A stretch of DNA of 64,000 nucleotides, from positions 36,153-100,152 of the forward strand of contig NZ_PXZM01000007.1 of the NCBI RefSeq assembly GCF_003013395.1, written 5' to 3'. The stretch's first letter is position 1; each line of letters starts with the position of its first letter. A program made the translations under genes and the position numbers. This DNA is from Brevibacillus fortis (GTDB lineage: Bacteria > Bacillota > Bacilli > Brevibacillales > Brevibacillaceae). This document shows positions 43,679 through 54,009 of the stretch, piece by piece. Below the pieces are notes generated by a model, which ran no database searches, had not been told where the DNA came from, and saw only the letters and a list, made by a program, of their open reading frames with translations.

Positions 43679-46517
43679 CTTTATACAGCCGCTATTCCTG
43701 TTGCTATTGCTTCCCGTTGCGTATGTCATTATCAGCTGGTGGGGACGTCAAAAGCAAATGCCCGTCAGTAGAAAGGCGACAATCGCTACCATTCGCTCGA
43801 TTCTATTCCTCCTTCTGGTTTTGGCGTTGGCAGGGACACAGCTACTGACACCTGTCCAGGCGAAAACGATTGTGTTTGTTGTAGATCGATCGGCTTCCAT
43901 GAAGGACGATCCGCGGGTTCTCTCCTTTTTGCGCGAGGCGATCGGGCAAAAGCAGGCAGAGGATAAGTATGCTGTTATTGCAGTAGGTGCGGAGGCGGCG
44001 GTCGATCAACCGTTGACGATACGCCAGGAGGTACAGCCCTTGGGCGTGGATGTCAACCGGAATGCTACCAATTTGGCAGAAGGAATCCGCTTGGCGTCTG
44101 CCATGATCCCTACCAATGCCAGAGGAAAAGTCGTCTTGTTGACAGATGGTCTGGAAACAAACGGAGATGCGGCACGGCAGACGAGACTGGCGCGGGAGCG
44201 TGGAATCGCTGTAGAGGCCGTTTCCTTGCAGCAGCCCAATGGGGATGAGGTCGTTCTTACATCTGTACAGATACCGCAAAGGCTGTATGCGGGCGAGGAA
44301 TACGGCATCACCGTTGATGTGGAGAGTACGCTAGCGACCGAGGCAACCCTTCGCCTGTATGAAGGCAATCGCGAGGCAGGCCAGCAAACAGTACAGATCG
44401 ACAAGGGCAAAAACCGTTTCGTTTTTTCGCAAAAAGCGATGCAGCAGGGGTTCCATCGCTATCGCGTGGAAATCGAGCCGCGACGAGATACCGTAGCGGC
44501 GAACAATCAGGCTACAGCCTATACGCAGGTAGCCGGGGCACCAGTCGTACTCGTAGCCGAAGGGCATTCGGGTGCCGCCAGCAACCTCATTCAAGCGCTG
44601 GAAGCAGGCAATATCAAGGTGGAGCTGCGCGATCTCGCAATTCTGCCAAAGGAGCTAGAGGGCTACAAGCAATTTTCCTCCATTGTACTGGCAGATGTGC
44701 CCGCTACCAGCATGACTGATGCGGATATGGAACGCATGCGGACCGCTGTACGTGATTTGGGCATTGGTTTGATCATGACAGGCGGCAAAGACAGCTTCGG
44801 CATGGGTGGCTGGTTCCAGACACCAATCGAAGAGGCATTACCCGTACACATGGATTTAAAAGGGAAGGAACAGCTCCCTTCGCTCGGCCTCCAACTGGTC
44901 ATCGACAAGTCAGGCAGTATGAGCGCGGATGCCAGAGGTGCGGATAAGATGGCTCTGGCTAGGGTAGCCGCGATTCGAGCGACAACCATGATGAATGCAC
45001 AGGACTACATTGGGGTGATCGCCTTTGACGATGCACCATGGGATGTCGTAGCTCCACAGTCCGTCACGAAGCTGGATGAAATCCAACAGCAGATCAGCAG
45101 AATCCAAGCGGATGGCGGGACCGATATTTTCCCTGCCTTACAGCTGGGCTATGAACGTGTAAAGGCGATGAACACGCAGCGTAAGCATGTTATCTTGCTC
45201 ACAGATGGGCAGTCTGCGCTCGACGACGATTACGAGGGTCTGCTACAACAAATGACGGCTGAAAATATTACCGTTTCAACAGTGGCGCTGGGTGACGATT
45301 CGGATAGATCGCTGCTGGAGATGATTGCCGAGTTAGGGAAGGGTAGATTTTACTTTGCAAACGATGCCGAATCGATCCCGAAAATCTTCAGTAAAGAAAC
45401 AGCCTTAGCCAGTCGTACGTTTATTGTGGAGAAGCCCCAAGTACCTGGCTTTACAGGGGTGGGAGCATGGCCTACGCTGAAGCAGTTATTGCCACCGGTG
45501 CGTGCTTATATAGCGACGACACCGAAGCAAACAGCAGAATCATCGTTGGTGAGCGCTGACGATGATCCGATTCTCACCCGTTGGCAGTATGGTTTGGGCC
45601 GTTCTGTCGCCTGGACGAGTGATCTGGAAGGGAAATGGTCACCGGACTGGGTAGCTTGGGGAGGAAACAGCCGTCTGTGGAACGAAATCGTGGCATGGAC
45701 TTTCCCACAAATTACAGAAGGCGCTTGGAAGACGACCACGAGTGTGAACGGTGCAAAAGGCAATGTGACGGTTACGATGCCAACCGGGGGAAGCCTGCCT
45801 CAAGAGATGGAGGCAGTCGTTCTCAATCAAGAGATGAAGCGCGAGGTCATCAAGCTTAAGCCGATTGCGCCAGGCGTCATGGAGGGTGAATTCGAGACGG
45901 CTGATCCGGGCACTTACATGATTCAGATCTCACAAAAAAATCAAGGCAGAGTCATGGCGAGCCAAACGACAGGATTGACCGTTTCCTATTCACCCGAATA
46001 CGGAATGCCTGCCGATGGAGAGAAAGAGCTTCAAGAGTGGCTAAGTGCTGGTGGAGGGAATCAGATTAGCAAACCGGAAGAAGCTTTTGGCGGCACGCTT
46101 CCAGATAAATGGGACACACAGTCGATCAGTGAGTGGTTGCTGATGTTGGCGGCTTTGCTGCTGCCAATCGATATCGCCGTTCGCCGTCTGCAGTTGCCGG
46201 ATCAGTGGTGGGCAAGGCTTTCTAACCTAAGGAGACAGCGCAAGTCCACGTCTGCCGATGCGAAACAACAGGCAGTATTGACTCGCCTCGGTGAGAAGCG
46301 CTCTGCGACAAGACGGACACGTGAAGACCGGACAGATGACCAGAAAGTCGTATCTGCTCCTCCCATTCATCCGGTAGGGACGGCTGGAAATCGGGTGAAG
46401 CCAGCCGCAGTCAAGAACGAGCAAGCAAAAGAGAACCTGGAGAAGCAAACGCAGACCCAGCCCGACGAAACGCTAAACAGATTATTGGCGGCAAAGAACC
46501 GGAAAAAGTCTCAGTAA
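43668..46517 (+). CDS. Large membrane protein with two VWA domains
   Basis: 949 residues from GTG 43668, with GGAGGGTG seven bases upstream. Two N-terminal helices (~7-27, ~45-62), a first VWA with VFVVDRSASMKDDPR (~68-82), a beta-sandwich region, a second VWA with QLVIDKSGSMSADARGADKM (~408-427) and TDGQSALDDD, then a membrane helix (~825-845) and a basic, disordered cytoplasmic tail. A glutamine-amidotransferase-like core (RDLGIGLIMTGGKDSFGMGG) lies just before the second VWA. Last gene of the operon; a terminator follows. Confidence 0.88.
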   Translation: MGINFIQPLFLLLLLPVAYVIISWWGRQKQMPVSRKATIATIRSILFLLLVLALAGTQLLTPVQAKTIVFVVDRSASMKDDPRVLSFLREAIGQKQAEDKYAVIAVGAEAAVDQPLTIRQEVQPLGVDVNRNATNLAEGIRLASAMIPTNARGKVVLLTDGLETNGDAARQTRLARERGIAVEAVSLQQPNGDEVVLTSVQIPQRLYAGEEYGITVDVESTLATEATLRLYEGNREAGQQTVQIDKGKNRFVFSQKAMQQGFHRYRVEIEPRRDTVAANNQATAYTQVAGAPVVLVAEGHSGAASNLIQALEAGNIKVELRDLAILPKELEGYKQFSSIVLADVPATSMTDADMERMRTAVRDLGIGLIMTGGKDSFGMGGWFQTPIEEALPVHMDLKGKEQLPSLGLQLVIDKSGSMSADARGADKMALARVAAIRATTMMNAQDYIGVIAFDDAPWDVVAPQSVTKLDEIQQQISRIQADGGTDIFPALQLGYERVKAMNTQRKHVILLTDGQSALDDDYEGLLQQMTAENITVSTVALGDDSDRSLLEMIAELGKGRFYFANDAESIPKIFSKETALASRTFIVEKPQVPGFTGVGAWPTLKQLLPPVRAYIATTPKQTAESSLVSADDDPILTRWQYGLGRSVAWTSDLEGKWSPDWVAWGGNSRLWNEIVAWTFPQITEGAWKTTTSVNGAKGNVTVTMPTGGSLPQEMEAVVLNQEMKREVIKLKPIAPGVMEGEFETADPGTYMIQISQKNQGRVMASQTTGLTVSYSPEYGMPADGEKELQEWLSAGGGNQISKPEEAFGGTLPDKWDTQSISEWLLMLAALLLPIDIAVRRLQLPDQWWARLSNLRRQRKSTSADAKQQAVLTRLGEKRSATRRTREDRTDDQKVVSAPPIHPVGTAGNRVKPAAVKNEQAKENLEKQTQTQPDETLNRLLAAKNRKKSQ

Positions 46518-46530
46518 CAAGAGAATAAAA

Positions 46531-46571
46531 GAAAACAGCAGCCTGGCGAATCGCTACGGGCTGCTGTTTTC
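46531..46571. terminator. Bidirectional terminator
   Basis: GAAAACAGCAGCC / GGGCTGCTGTTTTC, shared by the converging VWA operon and multicopper-oxidase-like gene. Confidence 0.85.
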
Positions 46572-48704
46572 TTATTGTTGCTGCTCTTCATACACCAGCG
46601 GGATTGCCATGCCAAAAGCGGTCTCACCTTTAGGCAGGCTCTCTTCCATCGATGCACCAGGATTATTCGCGCGGAAAGCGACTTCATAGGTTTCACCCGG
46701 CGCTATCTGGAGAGTGTCCGTCCACCATGGACTTCCTGTCACTTTTTTTCCGTCCCGGCTCAAGATGAGCATGTGATGACCGTGCAGATATATCGATTGA
46801 TCCTTGAAGCTACGGTTGACGAAGGTCAGCTTTATGAGATCTCCCTCTTCAAGTATCATGCGGGTATCCGGAAGCAAGTCGCCATTTACGGTCGACAAAC
46901 GCTCGAATTGACCGTTATAAAACCCGTACTGCCCATCGATGAGCAGTTGGTATTCCCGATCAAAATGGGAAGAGAGATCAAAGGGTGTGGCAATCGGACT
47001 GCCGTAGCGTGCAGGGTCAAAGACAGAAAGCTCTGCATCGATGAAGGGCACAGCATCTTCGGACCCATCTGGACTTAGCAGTAGCCCTTTGTCATGTTGG
47101 TTTGCAGCAGGAGCAAATAGCACGGGACGATTGGGCATCGTAAACTGAATGTCGTATCGACCGCCTGCCCCCGGCTGCATGGCTTGATTGGCAATCAAAT
47201 TCGGTTCGTTTACCTCGGTCCCGTCAATCGCGACTACTTGAAAAGGAGTTCCTTGCAGCAAATAGCTAACAGGAGCATTTTCGGCGTTTATAAAACGTAG
47301 ACGAACCGTTGTCCCAGGAGCAATCGTTTCGTTTATTCGCGTATGTGAGCCGTTTAACGTTGCGCCTGCCTTGTCGTCCTTGTGATGAATCATGGCGATA
47401 TCGCGGATAGGGGCGCCCGTAGCTGTTGCTTCCGACGGCTCGATCACAAGGGCACCGAACAGCCCATTCACTACTTGCCCAGGAATTTGCTGATGAGAAT
47501 GATACCAATACGTTCCTGTTTGTTCTGCGCGAAAACGATAAACAGATTTTTCTCCTTTTGCAATGCGATTATCGCTAGCAGGAGTTTGCATACCATGCCA
47601 GTGGATGTCTATCCCTTCGGAAATATCCTTGTTCATAAGGATGATTTCAACGAGCTCACCTTGCTTCATACGCAGCTCAGGTCCGGGATATTGACCATTC
47701 AGGGTCCATGCTTCCACGGTTTTGCCTGATACTTGACGGACGCTTGTTTTCTGTGCGCTCAGTGAAAACGTTCGATCAGGCTTTCCTTTGTTTGGCTTTG
47801 TTGGTTCATCGACACTTCCAAGTATCCCTGTGGAAGGCATCGATTGGGCACTTGCCGTTACAGGGAAAACGAAATCGGGGAGAGCGTGATCGTCCTGATT
47901 CTGATCTCGCAAAGGTGAATGATCGGAAAGGCGACTCGCTACCATTGCTTGATTTCCCCAGATCGTCGCAATAAAAGCAGTCATCAGGAGAAACGCGGCA
48001 AAACGGATAAAGCGGTGCAGCCGACGTGGTTTTACCCAATTTTCCGCAGTGGAGTGGTATTGATGCTTCCACGATTGCCGAATCCAGAGCAGGGAGACCC
48101 CGGCTAAAAAAACGCCCCAAGCGAGAAACAAGATGGACGGTTCCAGCGTAACTGCCGGAAAAAAGACTTGAAGGAAGAGTGCAATCAGACAGCCCAAGAC
48201 GCTTGCTTGCAGCGGAACGAGCAATTCGGGGCAAGATGCGTCTCCTCGCGACTCTGCATCTAACGTGTCGTCTAGATTCGTGGAGATTGCTTTTGCATGC
48301 CTGACATTTTTCACGTGTAACAAAATTCGGGTATATTCCGTATCTACTAGTGACTGCCTTGACTCTCTGCTGCCTTTCCCGGCCAACTCCCACAGTCGCG
48401 GAAAAGTAGAGAGCAGGCAGCAGAGCAATGGAACAAAAATAAAAGGTAAAAAGCCAAGCAGCTTATCCTTTATGTAAAGCCAACCAAAGGATTCAAACAA
48501 AACCCACGTCATCACCAAATGACCCGCCAATACAAAAAGGGCCGACCATGAAAAACATAAAGTGATACGAGCACTGCTTATGAAAGCCCGTTTCGTCGGA
48601 AGGAAAACGAGCTGGTTTGCCATCATTGTCGGGAGCAGCATGACGATGAGAAGGACCAGAAACAATCCTTGATGAATCCCGGCAAGCACTTCAAAATCAG
48701 CCAT
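46572..48704 (-). CDS. Membrane-fused multicopper-oxidase homologue with lost copper ligands
   Basis: 710 residues. N-terminal membrane part with about six helices (~1-250), then a three-cupredoxin multicopper oxidase. Domain 1 keeps HWHGM and WYHSHQQIPGQ. Domain 3 should have HPxHxHGHxF and a final HCHxxxH that binds type 1 and type 3 copper; here the first reads DQSIYLHGHHM (first two His replaced), and the last reads NNPGASMEESLPKGETAFGM with no Cys or His. Electron entry through type 1 copper therefore looks impossible. GGAGG precedes the ATG. Single gene. It may bind copper or act as a receptor rather than an oxidase. Confidence 0.85.
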   Translation of the reverse strand: MADFEVLAGIHQGLFLVLLIVMLLPTMMANQLVFLPTKRAFISSARITLCFSWSALFVLAGHLVMTWVLFESFGWLYIKDKLLGFLPFIFVPLLCCLLSTFPRLWELAGKGSRESRQSLVDTEYTRILLHVKNVRHAKAISTNLDDTLDAESRGDASCPELLVPLQASVLGCLIALFLQVFFPAVTLEPSILFLAWGVFLAGVSLLWIRQSWKHQYHSTAENWVKPRRLHRFIRFAAFLLMTAFIATIWGNQAMVASRLSDHSPLRDQNQDDHALPDFVFPVTASAQSMPSTGILGSVDEPTKPNKGKPDRTFSLSAQKTSVRQVSGKTVEAWTLNGQYPGPELRMKQGELVEIILMNKDISEGIDIHWHGMQTPASDNRIAKGEKSVYRFRAEQTGTYWYHSHQQIPGQVVNGLFGALVIEPSEATATGAPIRDIAMIHHKDDKAGATLNGSHTRINETIAPGTTVRLRFINAENAPVSYLLQGTPFQVVAIDGTEVNEPNLIANQAMQPGAGGRYDIQFTMPNRPVLFAPAANQHDKGLLLSPDGSEDAVPFIDAELSVFDPARYGSPIATPFDLSSHFDREYQLLIDGQYGFYNGQFERLSTVNGDLLPDTRMILEEGDLIKLTFVNRSFKDQSIYLHGHHMLILSRDGKKVTGSPWWTDTLQIAPGETYEVAFRANNPGASMEESLPKGETAFGMAIPLVYEEQQQ

Positions 48705-48884
48705 GATCAGATCCTCCTGTTTACTAGTTCGATACTAATGATATAGAGAAACGGCTGAGGACCAAACGTACCGAGGCAGTATTTTCACTCCGCCTTAAGT
48801 CGGAGAAGTGCACGTGCTCGAGCTTCTCCCGCCTCGTCTGGTATGGACGCGAACAGATTAGTATAAACGAGAGGAGAAGCAGAC

Positions 48885-49649
48885 ATGGAGAACAAGGATT
48901 GGATCAAAAGCTTTCAAGAAGAAATCGAGGCACCATTCGCTGGGTGGGATTTTGCCAGATTGACTGCGACAGGCAGGATGCAGGATGCACCACTTAGCTG
49001 GAACTACGTAAACATCGTGAAAAACCACATGAACGGTATTCGCTCTATGCTGGATATGGGAACAGGTGGTGGAGAGCTGTTTTCTATGCTGGCGCCGTTT
49101 CCTTTGGAGACGTATGCGACAGAAGGCTATGAGCCGAATGTAGCCGTGTCAAAAGCCAATCTGGAGCCCTTGGGTGTTCGTGTATTTGCCGTAGACGGGG
49201 AAGAAATATTGCCTTTTGAGGATCAGTCACTCGACTTGATCATCAACCGACACGAAGCTTATTTGCCGCCTGAAATGAAGCGCCTGTTGAAACCAGGGGG
49301 TACATTTGTTACCCAGCAAGTAGGCGGTCAAGACAATCTCGAGCTGAATCGATTGTTGGGAGCTCCGATCCCACCAGACTACTTGCACTGGAATCTTGCC
49401 TATGCAGTGAATGAACTGGAGGAAGCCGGTCTTACGGTTTTGGAGCAAAAAGAGGAAATGAGCTTTTCCCGTTTCTACGACATAGGTGCCATTGTTTACT
49501 ACTTGAAGGCAATCGAATGGCAGATTCGTGACTTTACTGTAGAAAAGTACGCCGATGCCCTGCTCGATCTGCACAAGAAAATCGAAGAGGTTGGTTATAT
49601 CGATATTCCTACCCATCGATTTCTCATAATCGCCCAACAAAAGTCCTAA
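48885..49649 (+). CDS. SAM-dependent methyltransferase
   Basis: 254 residues. Class I Rossmann methyltransferase with motif I MLDMGTGGGELFSML (~48-62), acidic motif II region (VFAVDGEEILPF), motif III-like LDLIINRHEAY and post-motif MKRLLKPGGTFVTQQVGGQD. The His-Glu after the Asn is unusual but seen in uncharacterised relatives. AGAGGAGAAG before the ATG. Single gene with terminator; substrate unknown. Confidence 0.88.
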   Translation: MENKDWIKSFQEEIEAPFAGWDFARLTATGRMQDAPLSWNYVNIVKNHMNGIRSMLDMGTGGGELFSMLAPFPLETYATEGYEPNVAVSKANLEPLGVRVFAVDGEEILPFEDQSLDLIINRHEAYLPPEMKRLLKPGGTFVTQQVGGQDNLELNRLLGAPIPPDYLHWNLAYAVNELEEAGLTVLEQKEEMSFSRFYDIGAIVYYLKAIEWQIRDFTVEKYADALLDLHKKIEEVGYIDIPTHRFLIIAQQKS

Positions 49650-49695
49650 TTAATTCACTACCGATTGTCGATAAGACTGGTAGGGAGTGTTGAGG

Positions 49696-49723
49696 AAAAG
49701 CACCCTTTTTGGGTGCTTTTTTT
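49696..49723 (+). terminator. Terminator of the methyltransferase gene
   Basis: AAAAGCACCC / GGGTGCTTTT with a 5-T loop and following T run. Confidence 0.9.
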
Positions 49724-49858
49724 ATCGAGTGGCACCGTGTGAGAACACAATGCTGATCCTTTTACGAAAAGGCAAAACCTCCCGCAACAATGCGTCCACT
49801 CCCGGGTGGGTGGTCCGCAGTACACATATCGTAACCGGCGAAGGAGAAGTGAAACAGG

Positions 49859-51583
49859 ATGAGTAAGAGCTTGGCAACACGGGTCGTTGCTCTTGTAGCG
49901 GTGATCATAGCCGTCATGTTGGCAATCAATATTTTCATGATTTACCAAAACAGCGTAACCACTGTTGAAAAGACACTCTCGCGCTCAAGCATCAACACAG
50001 CATTGCATATCTCTCAAGGGCTCGATTCTGAATTGATAGCGAAATTTATATCTCAACCACAAGAGAGTGATGATTACTGGAAGATCCGCAATACTTTGCT
50101 TGATTACACCGAAAAGACAGGTGCCCTTTATGTTTATATTCTTCATGCAGACGGTGAAAAAGTAAAAATTATGGTCGATGGAACGGCGAAAGGAGCAGAG
50201 GGAGCCTCTGCAATCGGTCAAGAGACGACCTCTACCGGCAGGGCTGAAATTGCTCCTGCTCTGGAAGGCGGCTCAAACAGCACGCCAATCGTCAAAGACC
50301 CTGTGTATGGGGACTACCTAAGTGCATTCGCCCCAATTGAAGATTCATCCGGTCAAGTGATTGCCGTGCTTGGTGTGGATACGGCGGCAGATAAAGTTGA
50401 GCTGATTAACGATCAGGTTTTGGATGAAACCATGCCACGCATCATTCTCGCGATGATTGTAGTAACGATCATTGCTTTGGTTGCTGTATTCTTCTTGATC
50501 AAAAAGATGCTGCGTCCACTGCAAGTTGTACAAGAGGCGTCTATGCGTATCGCTTCTGGTGATCTCACGTCTACAGAGATTTCTGTTTCCAACCAAAAAG
50601 ACGAGATTGGCCGAATTGTCGTTGCTTTTAGTGAGATGACGGCTCAGCTTCGTCAAATCATTGGCGGAGTAAAAGAGACAACCGAGCATATCGACAGCAT
50701 GGCGAATTCCATTCGGGAAGGGGCCACTTCCGTTCGTGAACAAAACAAAAATATCGTAGTCACCAGCCAAGAGATTGCACAGGGGAATGAACAGACTGCA
50801 ACTGCGATGGAGATGACGGTGCAAACGGTTCAAGAATTCCTGAGCGAGCTGACTGAATTGAATAAGGCGATTGACGAAATGGATACGGTATCCAATCGCG
50901 TGTCCGATATCGGAGAGAGCAGCTACAAAGTATTGCAAGAGTTTTTGGCAGATGGAACAGAGACGAACAAACAATTTCATGAAGTGCAAAATACAATGGC
51001 GATTCTCGAAGAAAAATCGAGCCGAATTAACGACGTGATTGAAACGATTCAGCAAATCGCTGGACAAACCAATCTGTTGGCATTGAATGCAGCCATCGAG
51101 AGTGCGCGTGCTGGTGAAGCGGGCAGAGGCTTCGCTGTGGTAGCGGGAGAAGTTCGCAAGCTGGCTGAACAGACAGGAGCAGCAACACACGTTATCCAGG
51201 AGAGCATCAAAGATATTCAAGATCAGGTAAGACAAGCTACGGAAAAAACAAATGCGACGCTGGATCGCTACAACGCGGGTACAGAGCGATTGGATTCCGT
51301 CACACAAGGCATTACGGCTCTGTCTGACATGACGCATACCTTGAAGACGTCGCTTGCGAATGTTATTGCAAGTGTAGAGACGATGAAGCAAGGTCAGAAC
51401 AAGGTGAATGAATCCGTGTTGACGGTTACTGCAATCTCGGAACAAACAGCAGCAGCAACCGAAGAAGTATCTGCTACGATGCACGAGGTCAGTGGAAACG
51501 TTGATCAGTTCGTGTCTGAAACCGAGCAGGTGACAGACAGCATTCAGGAGCTGCGCAACAAGGTTGATACGTTCCGACTGTAA
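49859..51583 (+). CDS. Methyl-accepting chemotaxis protein
   Basis: 574 residues. Membrane helix ~9-29, external sensor (~30-190, single Cache-type length, with [20 protein letters not shown]), second helix ~195-217, HAMP (~218-270), then a long coiled signalling domain with the CheA/CheW tip [20 protein letters not shown] (~403-422) and [19 protein letters not shown]. It feeds the CheA pathway; the ligand is unknown. AAGGAG region before the ATG. Followed by a terminator and a palindromic repeat. Confidence 0.93.
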   Translation: MSKSLATRVVALVAVIIAVMLAINIFMIYQNSVTTVEKTLSRSSINTALHISQGLDSELIAKFISQPQESDDYWKIRNTLLDYTEKTGALYVYILHADGEKVKIMVDGTAKGAEGASAIGQETTSTGRAEIAPALEGGSNSTPIVKDPVYGDYLSAFAPIEDSSGQVIAVLGVDTAADKVELINDQVLDETMPRIILAMIVVTIIALVAVFFLIKKMLRPLQVVQEASMRIASGDLTSTEISVSNQKDEIGRIVVAFSEMTAQLRQIIGGVKETTEHIDSMANSIREGATSVREQNKNIVVTSQEIAQGNEQTATAMEMTVQTVQEFLSELTELNKAIDEMDTVSNRVSDIGESSYKVLQEFLADGTETNKQFHEVQNTMAILEEKSSRINDVIETIQQIAGQTNLLALNAAIESARAGEAGRGFAVVAGEVRKLAEQTGAATHVIQESIKDIQDQVRQATEKTNATLDRYNAGTERLDSVTQGITALSDMTHTLKTSLANVIASVETMKQGQNKVNESVLTVTAISEQTAAATEEVSATMHEVSGNVDQFVSETEQVTDSIQELRNKVDTFRL

Positions 51584-51606
51584 AGTAATTACTTTATCTA
51601 TCAATG

Positions 51607-51658
51607 AAAAACAGCTCTTCTATTGGCAAAACGGTGCCGAGAAGAGCTGTTTTTTTTT
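51607..51658 (+). terminator. Terminator of the chemotaxis receptor gene
   Basis: AAACAGCTCTTCT / AGAAGAGCTGTTT followed by nine T. Confidence 0.85.
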
Positions 51659-51660
51659 GG

Positions 51661-51881
51661 CTGTAGTGGAGGGAAGAAGCGCATTTCCAGTCTACGCTTC
51701 GGCCTCCGCCCCGCTGTGGGTGAAGACTGTCCGCTCCGGTCTGAATGGCGGGAGCCGCTTCAAAAGTAGAGGTTTCGATGAGGAGTTTGCAGAGTTGAAG
51801 CTAAAAGCACTCCCGCCATTCAGACCTCCGCTTTGTCGGGCTCCAGAGGCGCTTGGACTGGAAATGCGCTTCTTCCACGCG
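51661..51881. repeat. Palindromic intergenic repeat element, full copy
   Basis: An imperfect palindrome of about 220 bp. Outer arms 51672-51692 and 51856-51876 are perfect 21-bp reverse complements, and inner arms 51739-51754 and 51810-51825 are perfect 16-bp reverse complements; the sequences between differ in length. The left half (from CTGTAGTGGAGG) recurs at 63898-63979. It encodes nothing convincing. Like a MITE or REP/BIME-type element placed after a terminator. Confidence 0.8.
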
Positions 51882-51907
51882 GCTTTTCATTTGACTGCAA
51901 GCCTACA

Positions 51908-53047
51908 CTACAAAATTCCAATGATCACAAGAACTACACCGTGCACACCTAATAGCACCATACGCAGCCAGCTAAATGCCTGTTTTAACTGACTATCCCG
52001 AATCGGAAAGATCGCATATCCGTTGCGCTTTAGCTGGTGGCGCCAGAGACTGCTGATCTGGCTGGCTGTCATGTAAATAAAGAGCAGGCCAGCAATGATT
52101 TTTGCATACGGACCGGGCAATATGAGAACGACGAAGCCTGACAGCAGGATGAGTCTAAAGTATATGCCTGCAAAGTCACCTGAGCGAATAAATTTTTTAG
52201 CAAACAAATGACGTCCTGCGGTTGATTGACCGTAAGGCAGCCATTTGGTCAGGGTAATGAGCCAAGACCGTGACTTCACCTGGTGCTGCATGGCTGGAAC
52301 ATCCCTGAAGTTGTTCACGAACTGATAAAAGCGGTTACGCAGGCCGCTTTCGATGGCCAGCAGGCGATACCATTGAATGGAATGTTTTTTCTTATAGGTC
52401 AACATTCGCGAATGGAGCCAGATCAAGAGCGCAGCGCAGATCAGAACGCCAAATGGGATAGGACCCAAGCGTAAGAATTGCCCTTCGCTCAATACCCAAG
52501 CCAAGAGGATATACGAAAAGACAAATCGAACGAGCGTATATAATCCGATCTTCTTCTGATCTGGCAAGCGTAAGAATATCCAACTGCTATAAACATTCCA
52601 GCCCTTCAAGAGTAGGGGAATGCACCAATAAACCCACAGCTGCACGCCTTGTGCGCCTACGACCTCTGTATACATAGGCATGAGCAGCAGCAGAACGATA
52701 AACACCACTATGCTCTGAATGACAAAATTGTAGACGAGCGCCTTCCGGAAATAGCGATCCAGCCTGACTTCGTGCGGAGTCAAAAAAAGCAAATCCGCTT
52801 CCTGCAAAAACGTGCGCAGGGGGCTTCTCACGACGACGGTTGCAATCACGAGAGCTATGACATACGGCAAAGGGAACCAGGCTGGTATCAGCGTGATGAT
52901 GCTGCGGTAGTAGAAGGCGAGCAGCCCCATCAAAAAGATCGCGACGAACATCAAACCGCCATTGGCCATGTACTGGGCATACCGAATGAATTCTACTGAA
53001 AAGGCATGGAATCGTTTGCGAAATAATTGATCTACGTCTATTTTCAC
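51908..53047 (-). CDS. ecsB: EcsB-like ABC transporter permease
   Basis: 379 residues, about eight to ten membrane helices, with the EcsB-type N-terminus (LFRKRFHAFSVEFIRYAQYM) and the cytoplasmic loop RTFLQEADLLFLTPHE that characterises the family. With EcsA it forms the Ecs exporter, in B. subtilis needed for secretion, competence and regulated intramembrane proteolysis. It overlaps ecsA by 4 bp. The gene stops close to the palindromic repeat, with no separate terminator seen. Confidence 0.88.
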   Translation of the reverse strand: MKIDVDQLFRKRFHAFSVEFIRYAQYMANGGLMFVAIFLMGLLAFYYRSIITLIPAWFPLPYVIALVIATVVVRSPLRTFLQEADLLFLTPHEVRLDRYFRKALVYNFVIQSIVVFIVLLLLMPMYTEVVGAQGVQLWVYWCIPLLLKGWNVYSSWIFLRLPDQKKIGLYTLVRFVFSYILLAWVLSEGQFLRLGPIPFGVLICAALLIWLHSRMLTYKKKHSIQWYRLLAIESGLRNRFYQFVNNFRDVPAMQHQVKSRSWLITLTKWLPYGQSTAGRHLFAKKFIRSGDFAGIYFRLILLSGFVVLILPGPYAKIIAGLLFIYMTASQISSLWRHQLKRNGYAIFPIRDSQLKQAFSWLRMVLLGVHGVVLVIIGIL

Positions 53048-53790
53048 TGGCTGTCATCCTCTACGATATGCAAGTATATGTCGTCCAAGGAGCTATCTGG
53101 GAGCCCTGTAATACGCCGAAGCTCCTCTAGCGTTCCTTGGGCTCTAATCTCGCCTTTGTGCAAGATGATGAATCGGTCGCAATGCTTCTCGGCGGTCGCC
53201 AAAATATGTGTGGACATCAGAATGCCAGCCCCTTGCTCCTTGCAACGGTTTAACCACGAGAGCAGGGAACGAATCCCCAGAGGGTCCAGCCCCAGGATCG
53301 GTTCATCCACGATGTACAGAGACGGTTGTACGAGCAACGCCATCATGATCATGAGCTTTTGTCGCATACCTTTGGAAAACTGTTGGGGAAAGCGGTCCTT
53401 CATTTCTTCCATGCGGAATTCTTTTAAGAGAGGACGAGCTCGTTCATAAAAAACTTCCTGCGAAAGCCCATGACTCATTGCCATTAACTCGATATGCTCC
53501 CACAGCGTAAGCTCCTCGTAATAAATGGGAGACTCGGGGATATACCCGTAAGACAAACGATAGTTTTCGGGGTCTGATTGAAAGGTTTTCCCTGCAATGC
53601 TGATTTCGCCTGCGATTGGTTCCAAGAGTCCTAAAATATGCTTGATTGTCGTGCTTTTGCCTGCGCCATTCAGCCCGATTAGCGCCACAATTTCTTTTTC
53701 GCGTATGTGAAAGGAGACGTCTTTAATTACAGCGTGGTTGTAAGAGTACCCACCCGTTACCCTTTTTACCTCCAACAAGGTTGTTGTCAT
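53044..53790 (-). CDS. ecsA: EcsA-like ABC transporter ATPase
   Basis: 248 residues from the ATG at 53790 behind AAGGAGG. Walker A GLNGAGKSTTIKHIL (~38-52), Q-loop region YGYIPESPIYYEELTL, signature FSKGMRQKLMIMMALL (~138-153), Walker B LYIVDEPILGLDPLGI and His in LMSTHILATAEKH. Energises EcsB. The upstream extension of the frame (to 53859) lacks a ribosome site. Confidence 0.9.
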   Translation of the reverse strand: MTTTLLEVKRVTGGYSYNHAVIKDVSFHIREKEIVALIGLNGAGKSTTIKHILGLLEPIAGEISIAGKTFQSDPENYRLSYGYIPESPIYYEELTLWEHIELMAMSHGLSQEVFYERARPLLKEFRMEEMKDRFPQQFSKGMRQKLMIMMALLVQPSLYIVDEPILGLDPLGIRSLLSWLNRCKEQGAGILMSTHILATAEKHCDRFIILHKGEIRAQGTLEELRRITGLPDSSLDDIYLHIVEDDSQ

Positions 53791-54009
53791 GGTATCCTCC
53801 TTTATGAATAAACTGTCATGCTCCCGTTTATTTGAGAGAAATGCTAGATAGTCTTCCATCTATTTTAGCTGAATTCAGGATTTGGAAATACATTTGTTTT
53901 ACCGCCTTTTTTTACACGAGACTGAACAAAGAGGGATAACCATACAAGCAAGGCTCCTCTCCGCTACATAAACAAGTAGTATAAAGGACGGACGGGGGAG
54001 GTGGAATCT

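Noticed and set aside
50345..51604. Leftward 419-codon ORF opposite the chemotaxis receptor
   Set aside because: Cys/His/Arg-rich shadow of the repetitive coiled-coil coding strand; no ribosome site.
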